Below are positions 37,630-47,743 of a stretch of 64,000 nt of DNA, piece after piece. The notes below the pieces were generated by a model that ran no database searches, had not been told where the DNA came from, and saw nothing but the letters and a program-made list of their open reading frames with translations. Made by a program: the position numbers and the translations under genes. The stretch covers positions 67,001 to 131,000 of the forward strand of contig JAVKOQ010000055.1 of assembly GCA_031835245.1 (NCBI GenBank), given 5' to 3'. The first letter of the stretch is position 1. Each line of letters starts with the position of its first letter. The DNA comes from Balamuthia mandrillaris (Eukaryota > Discosea > Longamoebia > Balamuthiidae).

Positions 37630-39159
37630 ATGCGCAAGTTTATTTACGTAGCAGCAGCTCTTCTTTCCATTTATTGCGTTTTAGTGCGGGTTCCCCCAGC
37701 CGCACCTCTCTACACAGACCACTTCTGTGAAAGCAGGGAGTGGTTCTTGCCGCTGCACTGTAGCTGGTCCCCTATGATAGCGGAGGGGGCCAAAAACCTC
37801 GTCCTATCGTGCAACGACGGTACGGTGGTACGCGTGGGCTTTGCACTGCCCTGCACGAATGTTACTGTTGTGGTGGAAAATATGTCGGAAATAATAGGGT
37901 GGCTGGCAGACCATTTGCTGGCACCATCGCCAATCAGCCCCGACCACCACCACCAAATTTTTTTAGCTGCCATCAGCGCTCTCTCCAAGGAGGACTCTGT
38001 GAGGAACGTGAAAGATTGGCCACCCGTCTCCGCTCTTGAAAGGGAATGGGAGAACCTGGTCCATGGCCAACAGACCCACTCTCTCGTTTTTGGGCTGAAC
38101 TCGCCTAAGCACTCCTTCACCTTTTGCATCCAACCCGAATGGTTCGACGTGCCTCTCCCGTCCCACTGGACCGCCTACACCAAAGTGGAGGAAGAAGGGG
38201 AAACGGGGAAAGGGAAGGGAGAGTTGGCCTCCAAAAAGGCTGTTCCCTTGCAGTTGCCCTTCGTTTTCGCCGTGGAGCACCAGGTTCGCTACGACGGATC
38301 AGTGGAGGACCTGGCGGGCCTACTGAATGAAGAGGACTTGTTGGTCTTTCTTTACGGCTTCTTCAACGACCAGCATCGCATGATGCGCGCCCAGGGGAGC
38401 TTCCATGTGGACTGTCATCCAGGCAACATTCTTTTTCGCCGTACCTCAGGCGGCCTGCTGGAGTTTGCCTTCTCCGACTTCGGCAAGAGCGCCTCCTCGG
38501 TCCATGCGGACACCACTGCCCATCTCCCCAAGAACTTTCGTGGGAGCATCGACAAGGTTCTGGACTTTGTTCTGCGCGAAGCCAAGGAGAAGCCCCAAGT
38601 GCAAGCGGTGGTCAAGCAGATCATAGCGGCGGAGAAAAGTCTGCGCAGCCAGGACATAACAGTTAACGAATACTTGGAGGGACTCTTCAAGGCCACAAGG
38701 GAAGGCCTCTCCTCCCAGTACGACCACGAGCAGCTGAACCATTTGTGGGACCGGTTGGGCTGCAGGTTTGCCGTTGAGTCCTTGCGCTCTCGTTTGGAAG
38801 TGGTTGAGCAGGAGCTTGACGCCACCAGAAGGGAGCTTAACGACACCAAGAGGGAGCTTAACGACACCAAGAGGGAGCTTAACGACACCAAGAGGGAGCT
38901 TAACGACACCAAGAGGGAGCTTAACGACACCAGAAGAGAGCTTAACGAAATGGCCAGCAAGGTCGAACTGCTCACGAGGCAGCTGGCAGAGCAAAACAAG
39001 GAGATAACGAAGTTGGTGGCGCAGATACACGAGCTCAAAGAGGAAAGGAGAGGGAAAGACAAGGCAGGAGAAGAGACGGTGAGACAATCACAGCAACCGC
39101 ACGCAGAGGAAGGCAGCTGTCAACCCGGAGGGCTTTGTGGAACCCAAGGACGAAACTGA
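37630..39159 (+). CDS. Signal-anchored protein-kinase-like protein with 7-residue coiled-coil repeats
   Basis: Single exon, 509 aa. It begins with a hydrophobic signal peptide or anchor (MRKFIYVAAALLSIYC). Residues near 75-86 carry N-glycosylation sites (CTNVTVVVENMS), so the body is probably lumenal or extracellular. Residues ~255-285 show a kinase-like catalytic loop FHVDCHPGNILF and a metal-binding SDFGKS, as in aminoglycoside phosphotransferase/ABC1-type folds. A clear P-loop and VAIK Lys were not found. The C-terminal region (from about 395) is a coiled coil built from ELNDTKR units, then a charged helix and a Gln/His-rich tail. The family is unknown to me. The lack of introns is unusual for the region. 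Catalysis is not established; it may be a pseudokinase. Confidence 0.55.
   Translation: MRKFIYVAAALLSIYCVLVRVPPAAPLYTDHFCESREWFLPLHCSWSPMIAEGAKNLVLSCNDGTVVRVGFALPCTNVTVVVENMSEIIGWLADHLLAPSPISPDHHHQIFLAAISALSKEDSVRNVKDWPPVSALEREWENLVHGQQTHSLVFGLNSPKHSFTFCIQPEWFDVPLPSHWTAYTKVEEEGETGKGKGELASKKAVPLQLPFVFAVEHQVRYDGSVEDLAGLLNEEDLLVFLYGFFNDQHRMMRAQGSFHVDCHPGNILFRRTSGGLLEFAFSDFGKSASSVHADTTAHLPKNFRGSIDKVLDFVLREAKEKPQVQAVVKQIIAAEKSLRSQDITVNEYLEGLFKATREGLSSQYDHEQLNHLWDRLGCRFAVESLRSRLEVVEQELDATRRELNDTKRELNDTKRELNDTKRELNDTKRELNDTRRELNEMASKVELLTRQLAEQNKEITKLVAQIHELKEERRGKDKAGEETVRQSQQPHAEEGSCQPGGLCGTQGRN
38812..38958 (+). repeat. 21-nt coding tandem repeat (about 7 units)
   Basis: Units read GAGCTTAACGACACCAAGAG plus G; they encode ELNDTKR. 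Four are identical, the first, sixth and seventh diverge (ELDATRR, ELNDTRR, ELNEMAS). Identical nucleotides imply recent expansion. Confidence 0.95.
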
Positions 39160-39689
39160 CTGAAGTGGAAAGGGGTCCTCCTCACCAATTTTGTTTTCGA
39201 CTGTCTTTGTTTTTGTTTTAGTTCTTATTTGCCGTGGCAGCAGTGCGCATTGTAAGTAGTGGTTGATAGTCAACTTGCTCGATAGCATTTTTTAAATTCT
39301 TTTTGGAAAATAAGTAGAGGAGGTTGTGAGAGAGGAGAGAGAGGAGAGAGAGAGAGAGAGAGAGAGAAACGTTGATACAAACGTTGTCATGGTTCCCCCG
39401 AAAGGGAAGAAGTTGCCCTATTGCTCTCTATTCCCTCTTCTTTTTTTTCCCAGGTCTCAGGGAGATAGCAATTTTTTCTTCCCTTGCCAGCCACAGAAGT
39501 ATCGCGCTTTCATAAATTTTTAATCCCAGGCCACATGCCCAAGAGGGTGTACGTGGTGGCCCAAAAAAAAAAAAGGAGAGGGAAAGACGAGGCAGGTGCT
39601 GAGACGGTGAGACAATCACAGCAACCGCACGCAGAGGAAGGCAGCTGTCTTTGTTTCGATCAGGAGTAATAGAACAAAAGGGAATCGAA
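39160..39689. other. Intergenic region with a duplicated 3' fragment of the kinase-like gene
   Basis: Between the tail of the kinase-like gene and the tail of the reductase gene. It holds a (GA)n tract (39332-39366) and, at about 39549-39650, a second copy of the kinase-like gene's C-terminal coding sequence, preceded by twelve A residues. No full gene is supported. Confidence 0.6.
39549..39662 (+). pseudogene. Duplicated 3'-end fragment of the kinase-like gene
   Basis: About 76 bases at 39575-39650 repeat 39045-39121 with few changes (for example GACAAGG to GACGAGG). The translated frames share RQSQQPHAEEGSC. The copy lies in a 61-codon ORF without the rest of the protein, so it looks like a tandem or retro-duplicated remnant. 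Confidence 0.6.
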
Positions 39690-41003
39690 CTAGAGCAGTG
39701 GATTCACTTGGTGTACGTCGGTGTTTACGAGCTGGGGTAGCTCCTTGTCGCCACGAAAGTATGCGGCCATGTTCTCCCCAACTAACTGAGACATCTTCGC
39801 TCTCGTCTTCAATGAAGCAGAGCCTGATTGTCAACGAATAGATATCAACGAAGAGCAGAACTACAAAGAATATGAACTGAGGAAAGAACAAAAGGAGTAC
39901 CCAAGTGCGGAATGCAAACAACATTTTCGAGCTGCAAAAGAGGGTCATCCTTATCAATCGGTTCCTGTTCAAACACATCCAATCCAGCCGCTCGGATGAC
40001 TTGATTCATCAACGCATCGGTCAACGCCTTCTGGTCGATGACAGGACCTCTCGCCGTGTTCACGATGACGCAGTTGGGTTTCATCTGACGAAGGGCCTGC
40101 TCGTTGATGAGGTGTTTGGTTTTCTCGGTGAGGTTCACGTGCACAGAGATGAAGTCGCTGACGCGATAGAGCTCCTCCAACTCCACGAAGCGAACGCCCT
40201 GTTGTTCCTCAAAGTCTTGGCTGCGGTACTCGTCGTTGTAGACAACAGAGGCTCCAAAGGCTTGAGCCACTACCGCCACTTTCTTTCCGATTCTTCCCAG
40301 CCCTATTATTCCCAATGTACTTCCACCTGTTATTCAGATAACGAATTTAGCGCGTACCCAAAGAAAAAGAAGGACATGAATACGAACAAGAAGAGAAACA
40401 AGATCACCAATAAGAAGCGGAGAAACTTACAAAGGTCATCGCCAAGGAGCATGAGAGGATGCCAGCCAACATTCCACTTGTGGGAGCGGATGTAGCGGTC
40501 TCCCTCCGCAATGCGCCTTGCCGCCGCGAACAACAGCGCAAAAGTCGTCTCCACCACTGTGTCCTTTTGTTTTTGTTTTGATAAGAGGATAGATGTAAGC
40601 AGAAAATTAAGGGAGAACGAAGAGAAGAAGAAATAGAGAAAAACTCTCATACAGTGAGAACGCCGGGAGTGTTGGTGATGTAGATGCCTCTCTTGGTGGC
40701 AGCCTCGAGGTCGACGTTGTTAAAGCCAACGGCGTATTGGCAGACCACTTTGAGACGAGGGGCGGCGTCAAAGAGCTCGGCGTCGATCTTGTCAGTAAGA
40801 AGCGAAATGAGGCCGTCGCAGTCCTTCACTTTCTCCAAGAGGACCGCCCTAGGCGGTGCGTCCTCCCCTTCCCACACTTCCAAGTCCACCAGGTCTTTGA
40901 TCAGATCAAAAGCGTCTTGAGGGAGTTGGCGAGTGCAAAAAACCTTGGGAACCTTTTGTTTGTCGAGGGACGAGCGCTTGCGGGACTCTAGGACGTGTTC
41001 CAT
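39690..41003 (-). CDS. Glyoxylate/hydroxypyruvate reductase-like D-2-hydroxyacid dehydrogenase
   Basis: Exons on the minus strand are 41003-40653, 40563-40431, 40326-39901 and 39823-39690, giving 347 aa. D-2-hydroxyacid dehydrogenases use NAD(P)H to reduce glyoxylate or hydroxypyruvate in the cytosol or peroxisome. The substrate-binding half has RLKVVCQYAVGFNNVD. The Rossmann motif GLGRIG lies in exon 3 (IIGLGRIGKKV). The catalytic trio is suggested by NTARGPVID (Arg), GLDVFEQEP (Glu) and IPHLGSAS (His). The order and spacing fit GRHPR and plant HPR. NADP preference is not read from sequence. No peroxisomal SKL tail is present. It is followed on the same strand by the PE methyltransferase gene, 311 bp away. 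Confidence 0.9.
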
Positions 41004-41314
41004 TCTTTTTTCAGGGTTTTACAAGTGGTCCTAAAAACTCGTACAGTTTCACCACTTTTTAGTGTTTTGTTCTTGTTTTGGTTACCTTTCTTCTCGTTGA
41101 GTTTTTAAGGTGGAAACTTGGAATTGGAACTGGCAGAAATTTAAAGGAAACGACGCGTAGTCCTTTAAAAGGGAAATTCTTCAGGCGCTCGAATCCCATT
41201 GGTTGGTTTTTGATTCATTTTCACCGTTTTATTTCAATTTTATTTTTCAAGTGGCAATGGGTGTGTTGCTGTACAGGATATCAAATGAGAGAGAGAGAGA
41301 GAGAGAGAAAAGTA
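41004..41314. other. Intergenic region upstream of the reductase gene
   Basis: About 310 bases between the reductase start (41003) and the methyltransferase stop (41315). It includes an ATTGGTTGG site near 41200 and a (GA)n run at 41287-41308 that is (CT)n on the methyltransferase sense strand, just after its stop. No gene seen. Confidence 0.4.
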
Positions 41315-44240
41315 TTATCTGCCTTTCTTGGTCTCGTGGTTTTGGATCTTGTCCAGAATCTCCTTGGTGAGGTTGCTGGCCCGTCGCTTGAGCTCCTCCA
41401 CTTTGGGGGTGAGGTGCTGCAGGCCTGGCGTCTCGTCGATGGTCTGCTCCACGATGGACTTTATGGCACTCGACACGCCTGAGGTCTGTCTCACTGTTGT
41501 GCCATACAATTTCTTCATATGCGGCCTGTTGTGTTAGCAGTTCGTTAGATAGGGCAACTATGACAAAGAGAGCAACCGAAACGAAAGAGAAAGGAACATA
41601 CCTTTCGACTTTTGCAATGAACAGCCAGTTGCAACAATGACAGAAGAGGGCCATGGCAAAGACAACGCCGCTATTAGCCATCAACGTCATGCCATAATAG
41701 CCAGCAAAGCCCGTTATGACCTCCGGGTTGTTCAGGAAACGATATATCCCGGTGTAATAGAGCTTTGAGGGCACTTCATCGATGAAAAAGTCGGCGTAGA
41801 ACCAGCCGTACTCTCCCAACACTTCAAACGTTGACACGGAGCTCCATACGTTAATTGCTATCAGAATCTTTTCATTTTTTCGATAAAACATTCCGTGTAA
41901 GACATCACGAATAAAGAGTTTGGAGATAAAATAGAAGCAGTAAGGAAGGTGAAGCGTACAATGCCGATAGTTTGTCGTAGCCAAAAGTACTCAGCGCCGT
42001 AGATGAAGGACTCTGGAAACTCGGCAAACTTCCATGCCAAGCAAAAGAAACTCACCCATGTCATCGTTAGAGAAAGGTTATAAATCCTGATGAAAAGGAT
42101 AAATTGAGATTAGCAATTGAAACAGAGATAGATAGCGAGAGAGAGAGAGAGAGAGAGAGAGAGCAAGAGAGAGGGCGGAACCGTTTCCAATTCTCAAAGG
42201 CTTCTTGCTTGGTGAATCCATGAGCAAAAAAGGTGGCAATCCATTCCTTATTCTTGCTTTGTCTATAAAGGATGTATCCCAATCCAAAGCTGTGAATGAG
42301 ACGCCAGACTATCACTTGGCTTTTACATATTTAAGTTTAGGGTAGGTAAAAAATTAGGAGGGAGAAGGAAAGAAAGCATACCAAATGAAAAACATATAGT
42401 GGATGTTGAAGAACAAAAGGATAAAGCTGTACAGAATGATCACTCCCATGAAAATGTCGGACGAGCGCAGTGGGTCAAAGTTTTTGAACACGATGAGATC
42501 TTTGCGGAAGTAACCAGTCTTTGTGTCATAAAGGATGCTAAGAGATACAACAATATTAGATACGCACAAGGAAACAAGCAAACAAAGTGTACGTTTTGGT
42601 TTTAGGATCAGGATCAGTGACCATATCGGCATAAATCTTCTTCATGTGAGGCGTTTCCACCAATTGAAGAAACAGCAGTTGAAGAAGATGAGCAAAGAGG
42701 CTGACATAAAGCACCGTGAAGGATCGCGTCACCAAGCTCATTCCATAGAAAAAGCTGTAGCCTATGGTGTACATAGGATGTGGTGCCATTGAGAACACTC
42801 GATCAAAGGTCAATTGCTTTTGGACAAGGAAAAAGAAGTCGCCCCAATCTATATTCCATAATAATATGTTTAAGTCCAAACAAAATGACACAGTAGTTAG
42901 GCAGAAGAGATACATACACCAGGCATAATCCGAAACGACGCGATAAGCATCTACTTTTGCCCACAGACTAAATGCAATCAACAATGCACCCACCTTTTGA
43001 ATAAGACATTAGACCGTGAATTAGTAGAAAGAGTGAAGAGAAGAAGAAGAAGAAGAAGAAGAAGAAGATGATGATGATGATGATGATGATGAAGAAGAAC
43101 GAGAAGGAAAATAACAACAACAAGAACAAAAAACAAGTTGTCAAAACGCAAATCGTACAGTGAAGCAGAGAGCAGTCAGTAAATCAAGTTCTGGATATTT
43201 GAAACACTTGATACAAAAGCCAATGTAAGCAGCAAGATCCATAGCTAACACAAAGTCGCCAATCAGCCGAAACGCTAGCCACGAGTTGTACGCTGGTGGA
43301 CATTTCTTTGTTGTTATGTTTTGGTTTTTTTGTTTGTTGGTTGGTTACATTTGCTGTTTCTAGCGAGATAATAACGCTATTTACCTTGAAGTCGTAGTCT
43401 GGACCCATGTTCAGACCTATCAGCTTTTTGATAACACCATAGAATGTGGCCTCTGGATGCGTTACCCGTTTGAACCATTCGATCATTGCATTGGATTGGC
43501 TCTGTTTGTGCAGCAGAAGGCCCAAACCCACATCGTATGCAAACCTCCACACCAAAAAGTAACAGAGCCAAAACTTTTTTGGGCGATACAAAACACAGAT
43601 GTTGGAAAACTAACACATGCAAATAAACGAGAGGAGAGAAGAAGAAGAAGAAAGGAACCAAAAGAAAACAAGCAGCGAACATGAAGAAGGAAGAGGGCCA
43701 ACTTACATATTTAGACAGAGGGAGAAAGAGCAGAATAATATTCAAGACAGGCGCCCACTTGAGAGCATCGGCCAAGGTCCATTTGCTCAACGGAGGGGGT
43801 TTATGGAGTGGCGTGGCCGTATGTGGTACCAAAAACTCTGAACGACAGTGGACGCAAACAGTTTTGTTGGCATTAGCACGAAGCGAAAGTTCGGATCTTA
43901 AACCAAAAAACAAAAGCAAACAAAGACAAGGTTGAAGCGTACTTTCGTTGGTATCAATGGTGATGCCCACCAACGGCTCTTGGTCCTCTGCCTCTTCCTC
44001 TGTCGTTCGTTTCTCCTTTTCTTTGGCCGTTTCTTCGTTTCTGCCGTCTGCTACATTTTGTGTAGCAGCGTCTCTTGGCTCGTCAGCTCCAGGATGGTGA
44101 GCGTCTCCTGCGGTGGCGTTGTGAGCACCCTGCTCCTCCTCCTCTTGCACATGGTCCACACGTCGCCCAACCGGAGAGCTACGCGTCCTCACAGGCAGGG
44201 GAATAGCCGAGTTGGAGCCCTCCTCTTCCAGCTTCGCCAT
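41315..44240 (-). CDS. Phosphatidylethanolamine N-methyltransferase, Cho2 type
   Basis: Eleven exons on the minus strand: 44240-43943, 43837-43707, 43609-43385, 43305-43159, 42993-42918, 42848-42593, 42537-42382, 42319-42182, 42086-41960, 41867-41602 and 41525-41315. The product is 676 aa. Cho2/PEMT transfers methyl from S-adenosylmethionine to PE in the ER, towards phosphatidylcholine. The hallmarks are multiple membrane segments, VSDYAWYWGDFFF, PHPMYTIGY followed by FYGMSLVTRS, and FAHLLQLLFLQLVETPHM. The second half repeats the pattern (WRLIHSFGLGYILYRQS parallels WRFAYDVGLGLLLHKQS). Yeast Cho2 is longer (869 aa); its C-terminal extension is absent. The protein begins with a 100-residue acidic disordered N terminus. 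Confidence 0.88.
43036..43098 (-). repeat. (GAA)n/(GAT)n in intron 4 of the methyltransferase gene
   Basis: Runs of GAAGAAGAA then GATGATGAT then GAAGAA on the plus strand; the sense strand is TTC/ATC rich. Intron 42994-43158. Confidence 0.85.
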
Positions 44241-44639
44241 GGCGAACTTGTTTTCTTTAAAAATGTTTTTGGTTTTTTCTTTTTCTGTCGTTGGTTTTTT
44301 TTTTTTAAGGAAAGGAAACCAAGATAGGGGGTTGGACGTCTGCACACCTCTCTATGCTTTGACCGACCACGCAAGCAAGTCAACAATGTCCCCCGTTTGG
44401 GCCTTCTCCGAAGGAAAGGAAAGGAAAAAAAAAAAACGCCGGATGTCTACCGTTTCCCTTGCCCTTGTTAACTTGTCGTTGTTTTTCCTGCTGCTTTTTT
44501 TTTTTCCTTCCCGCGGTGAAGGGATGGCCTGCTCCTGTTGGTTAATCGCTTTTTTTGCCCTTTTTTCGAGGAGATTTCGGCGCCCGGCTCATTTGCTTGC
44601 GTGGCATTGGTTAACGAAAGGACCCTCATGCAAATCGCA

Positions 44640-44680
44640 CTTCCATGACGACATTAAGAGTAGAGCTGCGTCGTCACGAG
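44640..44680. promoter_or_regulatory. TGACGACA / GTCGTCACG pair in a divergent promoter
   Basis: TGACGACA at 44646-44653 and CGTCGTCACG at about 44669-44678 face each other between the methyltransferase start (44240) and the chromo-UBR7 start (44714). Same element as in two other promoters here. Confidence 0.45.
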
Positions 44681-44713
44681 AGGCCAGAAAAAGAAAAGAA
44701 AGGGGGGCAGGCG

Positions 44714-46481
44714 ATGGAAAGAAGCGAACAAGGGCTTACGACAACAGGGGGTGGTGGGGTGGTGTCCTACACTTTTGGCCTTGGCGAAACGGTCTTTGCG
44801 AAACAAGGAGAGTTCGTGTACGAAGCCACGGTCCTTCAGAGAAAAGAGCATGAAGAGGGCATGCCTCACTACTACCTCCACTACCACGGTTGGGAGGACA
44901 AGTACTTTACCCTCCTCTTCCGCCCATTTCCAAAATGCTAATCGTTTATGTGTGGTACAAGGTGGAATGAATGGGTACCAGAGACAAGGCTGTTGAAACA
45001 GAACGCAGAGAACGAGGCCCTTCGCATGCGGCTGCGGCAGCAGAACCTGCAACGCAGCACCTCCGCCTCCTCCCTCACCATGCCCCAAATACTAGACCAG
45101 CAGCTCTACTTGGAGGAGGAGGCCTCCGAGAAGCTGAGCGAGGGGTGGGGCGAGGAGGACGTTTGCACCTATCCTGAAGGTTATGTCATGCAACCGGTCT
45201 TTGCCTGCAAAGAATGCTCGCAAAGAGCTGGCAAACCTGTTCGTACCCGTACCTTTTCTTCTCTCTTGTACTCTCGTCCTCTTGTTCTCTGCTCCTCTTC
45301 TCTGCCTTCGCCTCACCAACAGAAATGCAAAAAAAAAAAAAACAAGTTTGGCTTTTGTTTTGGATGCAGCTTGAAATGCCACGTGGAGCACACCGTCTAC
45401 GAACTGTTTGACAAACGGCATTTTCGTTGCGACTGTGGCACGCCACGCTCCGGCTGTTCCTGCACACTCTCGAAAGCAACAGGAGAAAGGAAGGAAGAGG
45501 AGGACAATCACGAGAACATGTACAATCACAACTTTGACGGGCTGTATTGTTGGTGCGATCAACCTTATGACCATAACAGCGATGCTGTGATGCTTCAGTG
45601 CGTGCGATGCATGGATTGGTTCCATCCAGAGTGCATCGAGCGAAAGAACGGTGGAAGTGCGATGCCTTCTTTAAACTCGTTCTCTGACTTTATCTGTGCG
45701 GATTGTACTGAGGAATGCCCATTCCTTGCTTTGTACGCTACGTTGAGGGTTCGCGATGAAGAAGGGAATGAGAAGAATGAAAATGGAGAAAAAGTAAAGA
45801 GGGAAGAGGAAGAAGCAGCGGAGAAGACAGAAGAAAAGGAGAAGGAGAAACGAGCAGGCGAAAAGAGAAAACGAGAGCTAGAGGGTGAAAGTCAAATAGG
45901 CGAGCAATCAGAATCCCAAGAGAAGAAAGCAAAGACGTCTGTAGAGCATACCTCCCAAGACCAAACTACAGATTGCAAGTGGTCGCCAGAAGGTACCACC
46001 TCTTTGTTCTTCATTCGTACTTCCTTTTCTTCCTTCTAAAATCAAAACAACAGAAAAAGAGAAAATAGGGACTGGAGAAGTGTTGCGCAAGAACACGTTC
46101 TGGCGATCAGGTTGGCGAAAGTCCTTATGTCGTTGCCATCAATGCCAAGAGATGCTGCGCCGCTGTCGCGCTGACTTTCTTCTCACAGAAGATGAATCCT
46201 CTCGCGAGGAACCAGAAGAAGAGCAAGAAGAGCAAGAAGAGCAAGAAGGAACAACCACAACAACAACAAGCGAACGCATCTCCCTGCTTCGTTCTTCGCA
46301 GGAAGCATTTGCTCGAACGTTGAATCCGACGCAACAACTCAACTTGTTGGCGGGGTATCAGGCGATGGTGAGCGGTCTGAAGGACTTTCTTCGTCCGTTT
46401 GCTGAAAGGGGCGAAGAAGTTACACAGAGAGACATTGAGACCTTCTTCGCACGTTTGAAGGAAACACAGCAGCAACATTAA
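44714..46481 (+). CDS. Chromo-barrel plus UBR7-type UBR/PHD protein (putative E3)
   Basis: Exons are 44714-44901, 44962-45238, 45347-45992 and 46054-46481, giving 512 aa. The first 80 residues form an MRG15-like chromo barrel: GETVFAKQGEFVYEATVLQ, then HYHGWEDKWNEWVPETRLL. A short coiled coil follows. Then comes the UBR7 core: a UBR box (VFACKECSQRAGKP, FGFCFGCSLKCHVEH, RHFRCDCG) and a PHD finger (LYCWCDQPYD, LQCVRCMDWFHPEC, FICADC). The C-terminal part (SLCRCHQCQEML; YQAMVSGLKDFLRPFAERG) matches the UBR7 tail. UBR7 in animals is a chromatin-associated E3/reader. Exon 2 contains both the end of the chromo barrel and the start of the UBR box in one frame, so the fusion is real in the genome. 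The start could be 44645 instead; 44714 avoids coding across a promoter element. Confidence 0.88.
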
Positions 46482-46529
46482 AAGCTACCGATAGCATCAA
46501 GAAAATCTCTCTTCCCTTATAAATATTTT

Positions 46530-47696
46530 TTAGAACTTGATGCCACCATCAAACGATCTGTCTTTGCTGCTGCTACTCCCGCTCTTGTGTCGATGGCTGC
46601 TCCGCTTCTTGTGCTCGCGACGGTGTTTCTTCTCTTCTCCTTCCCCGCCGTCAGGGGAAGGAGTTCTGTCTCCTCTTCTCCGACTGCTGTGTTTATGCCT
46701 CCGATGTCTTCGCTCCTCTTCGCCACGGCTGCTTTCTCTTCTCTTTCTTCTCTCGCTCTTCTCTGTTTGTTCTCCATTGGTGTCTCCTCCGATATCGTCA
46801 TAAGCTGCAGATGGCGCAGCTTTAGCATGCTCATCTTCATCTCCATCGTCGATGTCCTCAAAGTGAGTCATGATGAGCGGTCTCTGTGTCTTCTTTTTCT
46901 TCTCTACATGTTGTTGATGTGATTCGTTGGTCGAGTTTGTCATTGTTGTTATAGGTGGTGACTTCTTGGTTGTTTCGAATGTGAGAGGAGCCTTTGCTCT
47001 CACTTTCGATTCTTGCTCTTCATCGCTTGGCAGATCTTCATCAGCCATCAACATCATTCTTCGTCCGCGCGGCTGCTCTTCTTCTTCTTCGTCATCATCT
47101 TCCTTCTTTATATGGCCCCAACCTTCATCTTCTTTGTTGGTTTCATCTTCATCTTCATCATCCCACTCGATAATTTTGTTGTTAGGAAGAGGTTCAGGAG
47201 AACGAGGAGATGGACTCTTTCCTCCCTTCTTCCCTCTTTGTTTACTTTCGTTGTTTTCTTCTTCTTCGCCACTACTACTCTTTGACTCTTTCTTTATAGA
47301 ACGAGAATTCGATGAAGAAGGAGAAGGCGAATGAGAAGGGCGAGGCAACGCTTCCAATGATGCGACTTCCACAACCTCGTTTTCTATTTCATCAAAGTCT
47401 ACATCCTCATCAGCAGCAATCCTAACCACTCTCTTTGCAAAAGCTGGCTCATCATCTTCCTCATCTTCTTCGTCTCTTTGTCTTGATGATTGGTTTCGGG
47501 TTTTGTTATCCTCGTCCGAGTCATCGTCTCCTCCCCAAAAGTCTTCGTCGTCTCCACCGAGTTGAGGTACAAAGTCGTCTATGCCAACAGAAGACTTCTT
47601 CCCTGCTTTTGCTTGTTGAGCTAACCTTCTCAAATCCCCTTCCACTGTTTTTTGTTCCAACATGAGAAAGAAAAAGCAAAACCGAGGAGAGAGAGC

Positions 47697-47743
<47 letters not shown>

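Noticed and set aside
44645-44713. Start of the chromo-UBR7 protein at 44645
   Set aside because: That ATG lies in the TGACGACA promoter element; the Met at 44714 directly precedes the domain.
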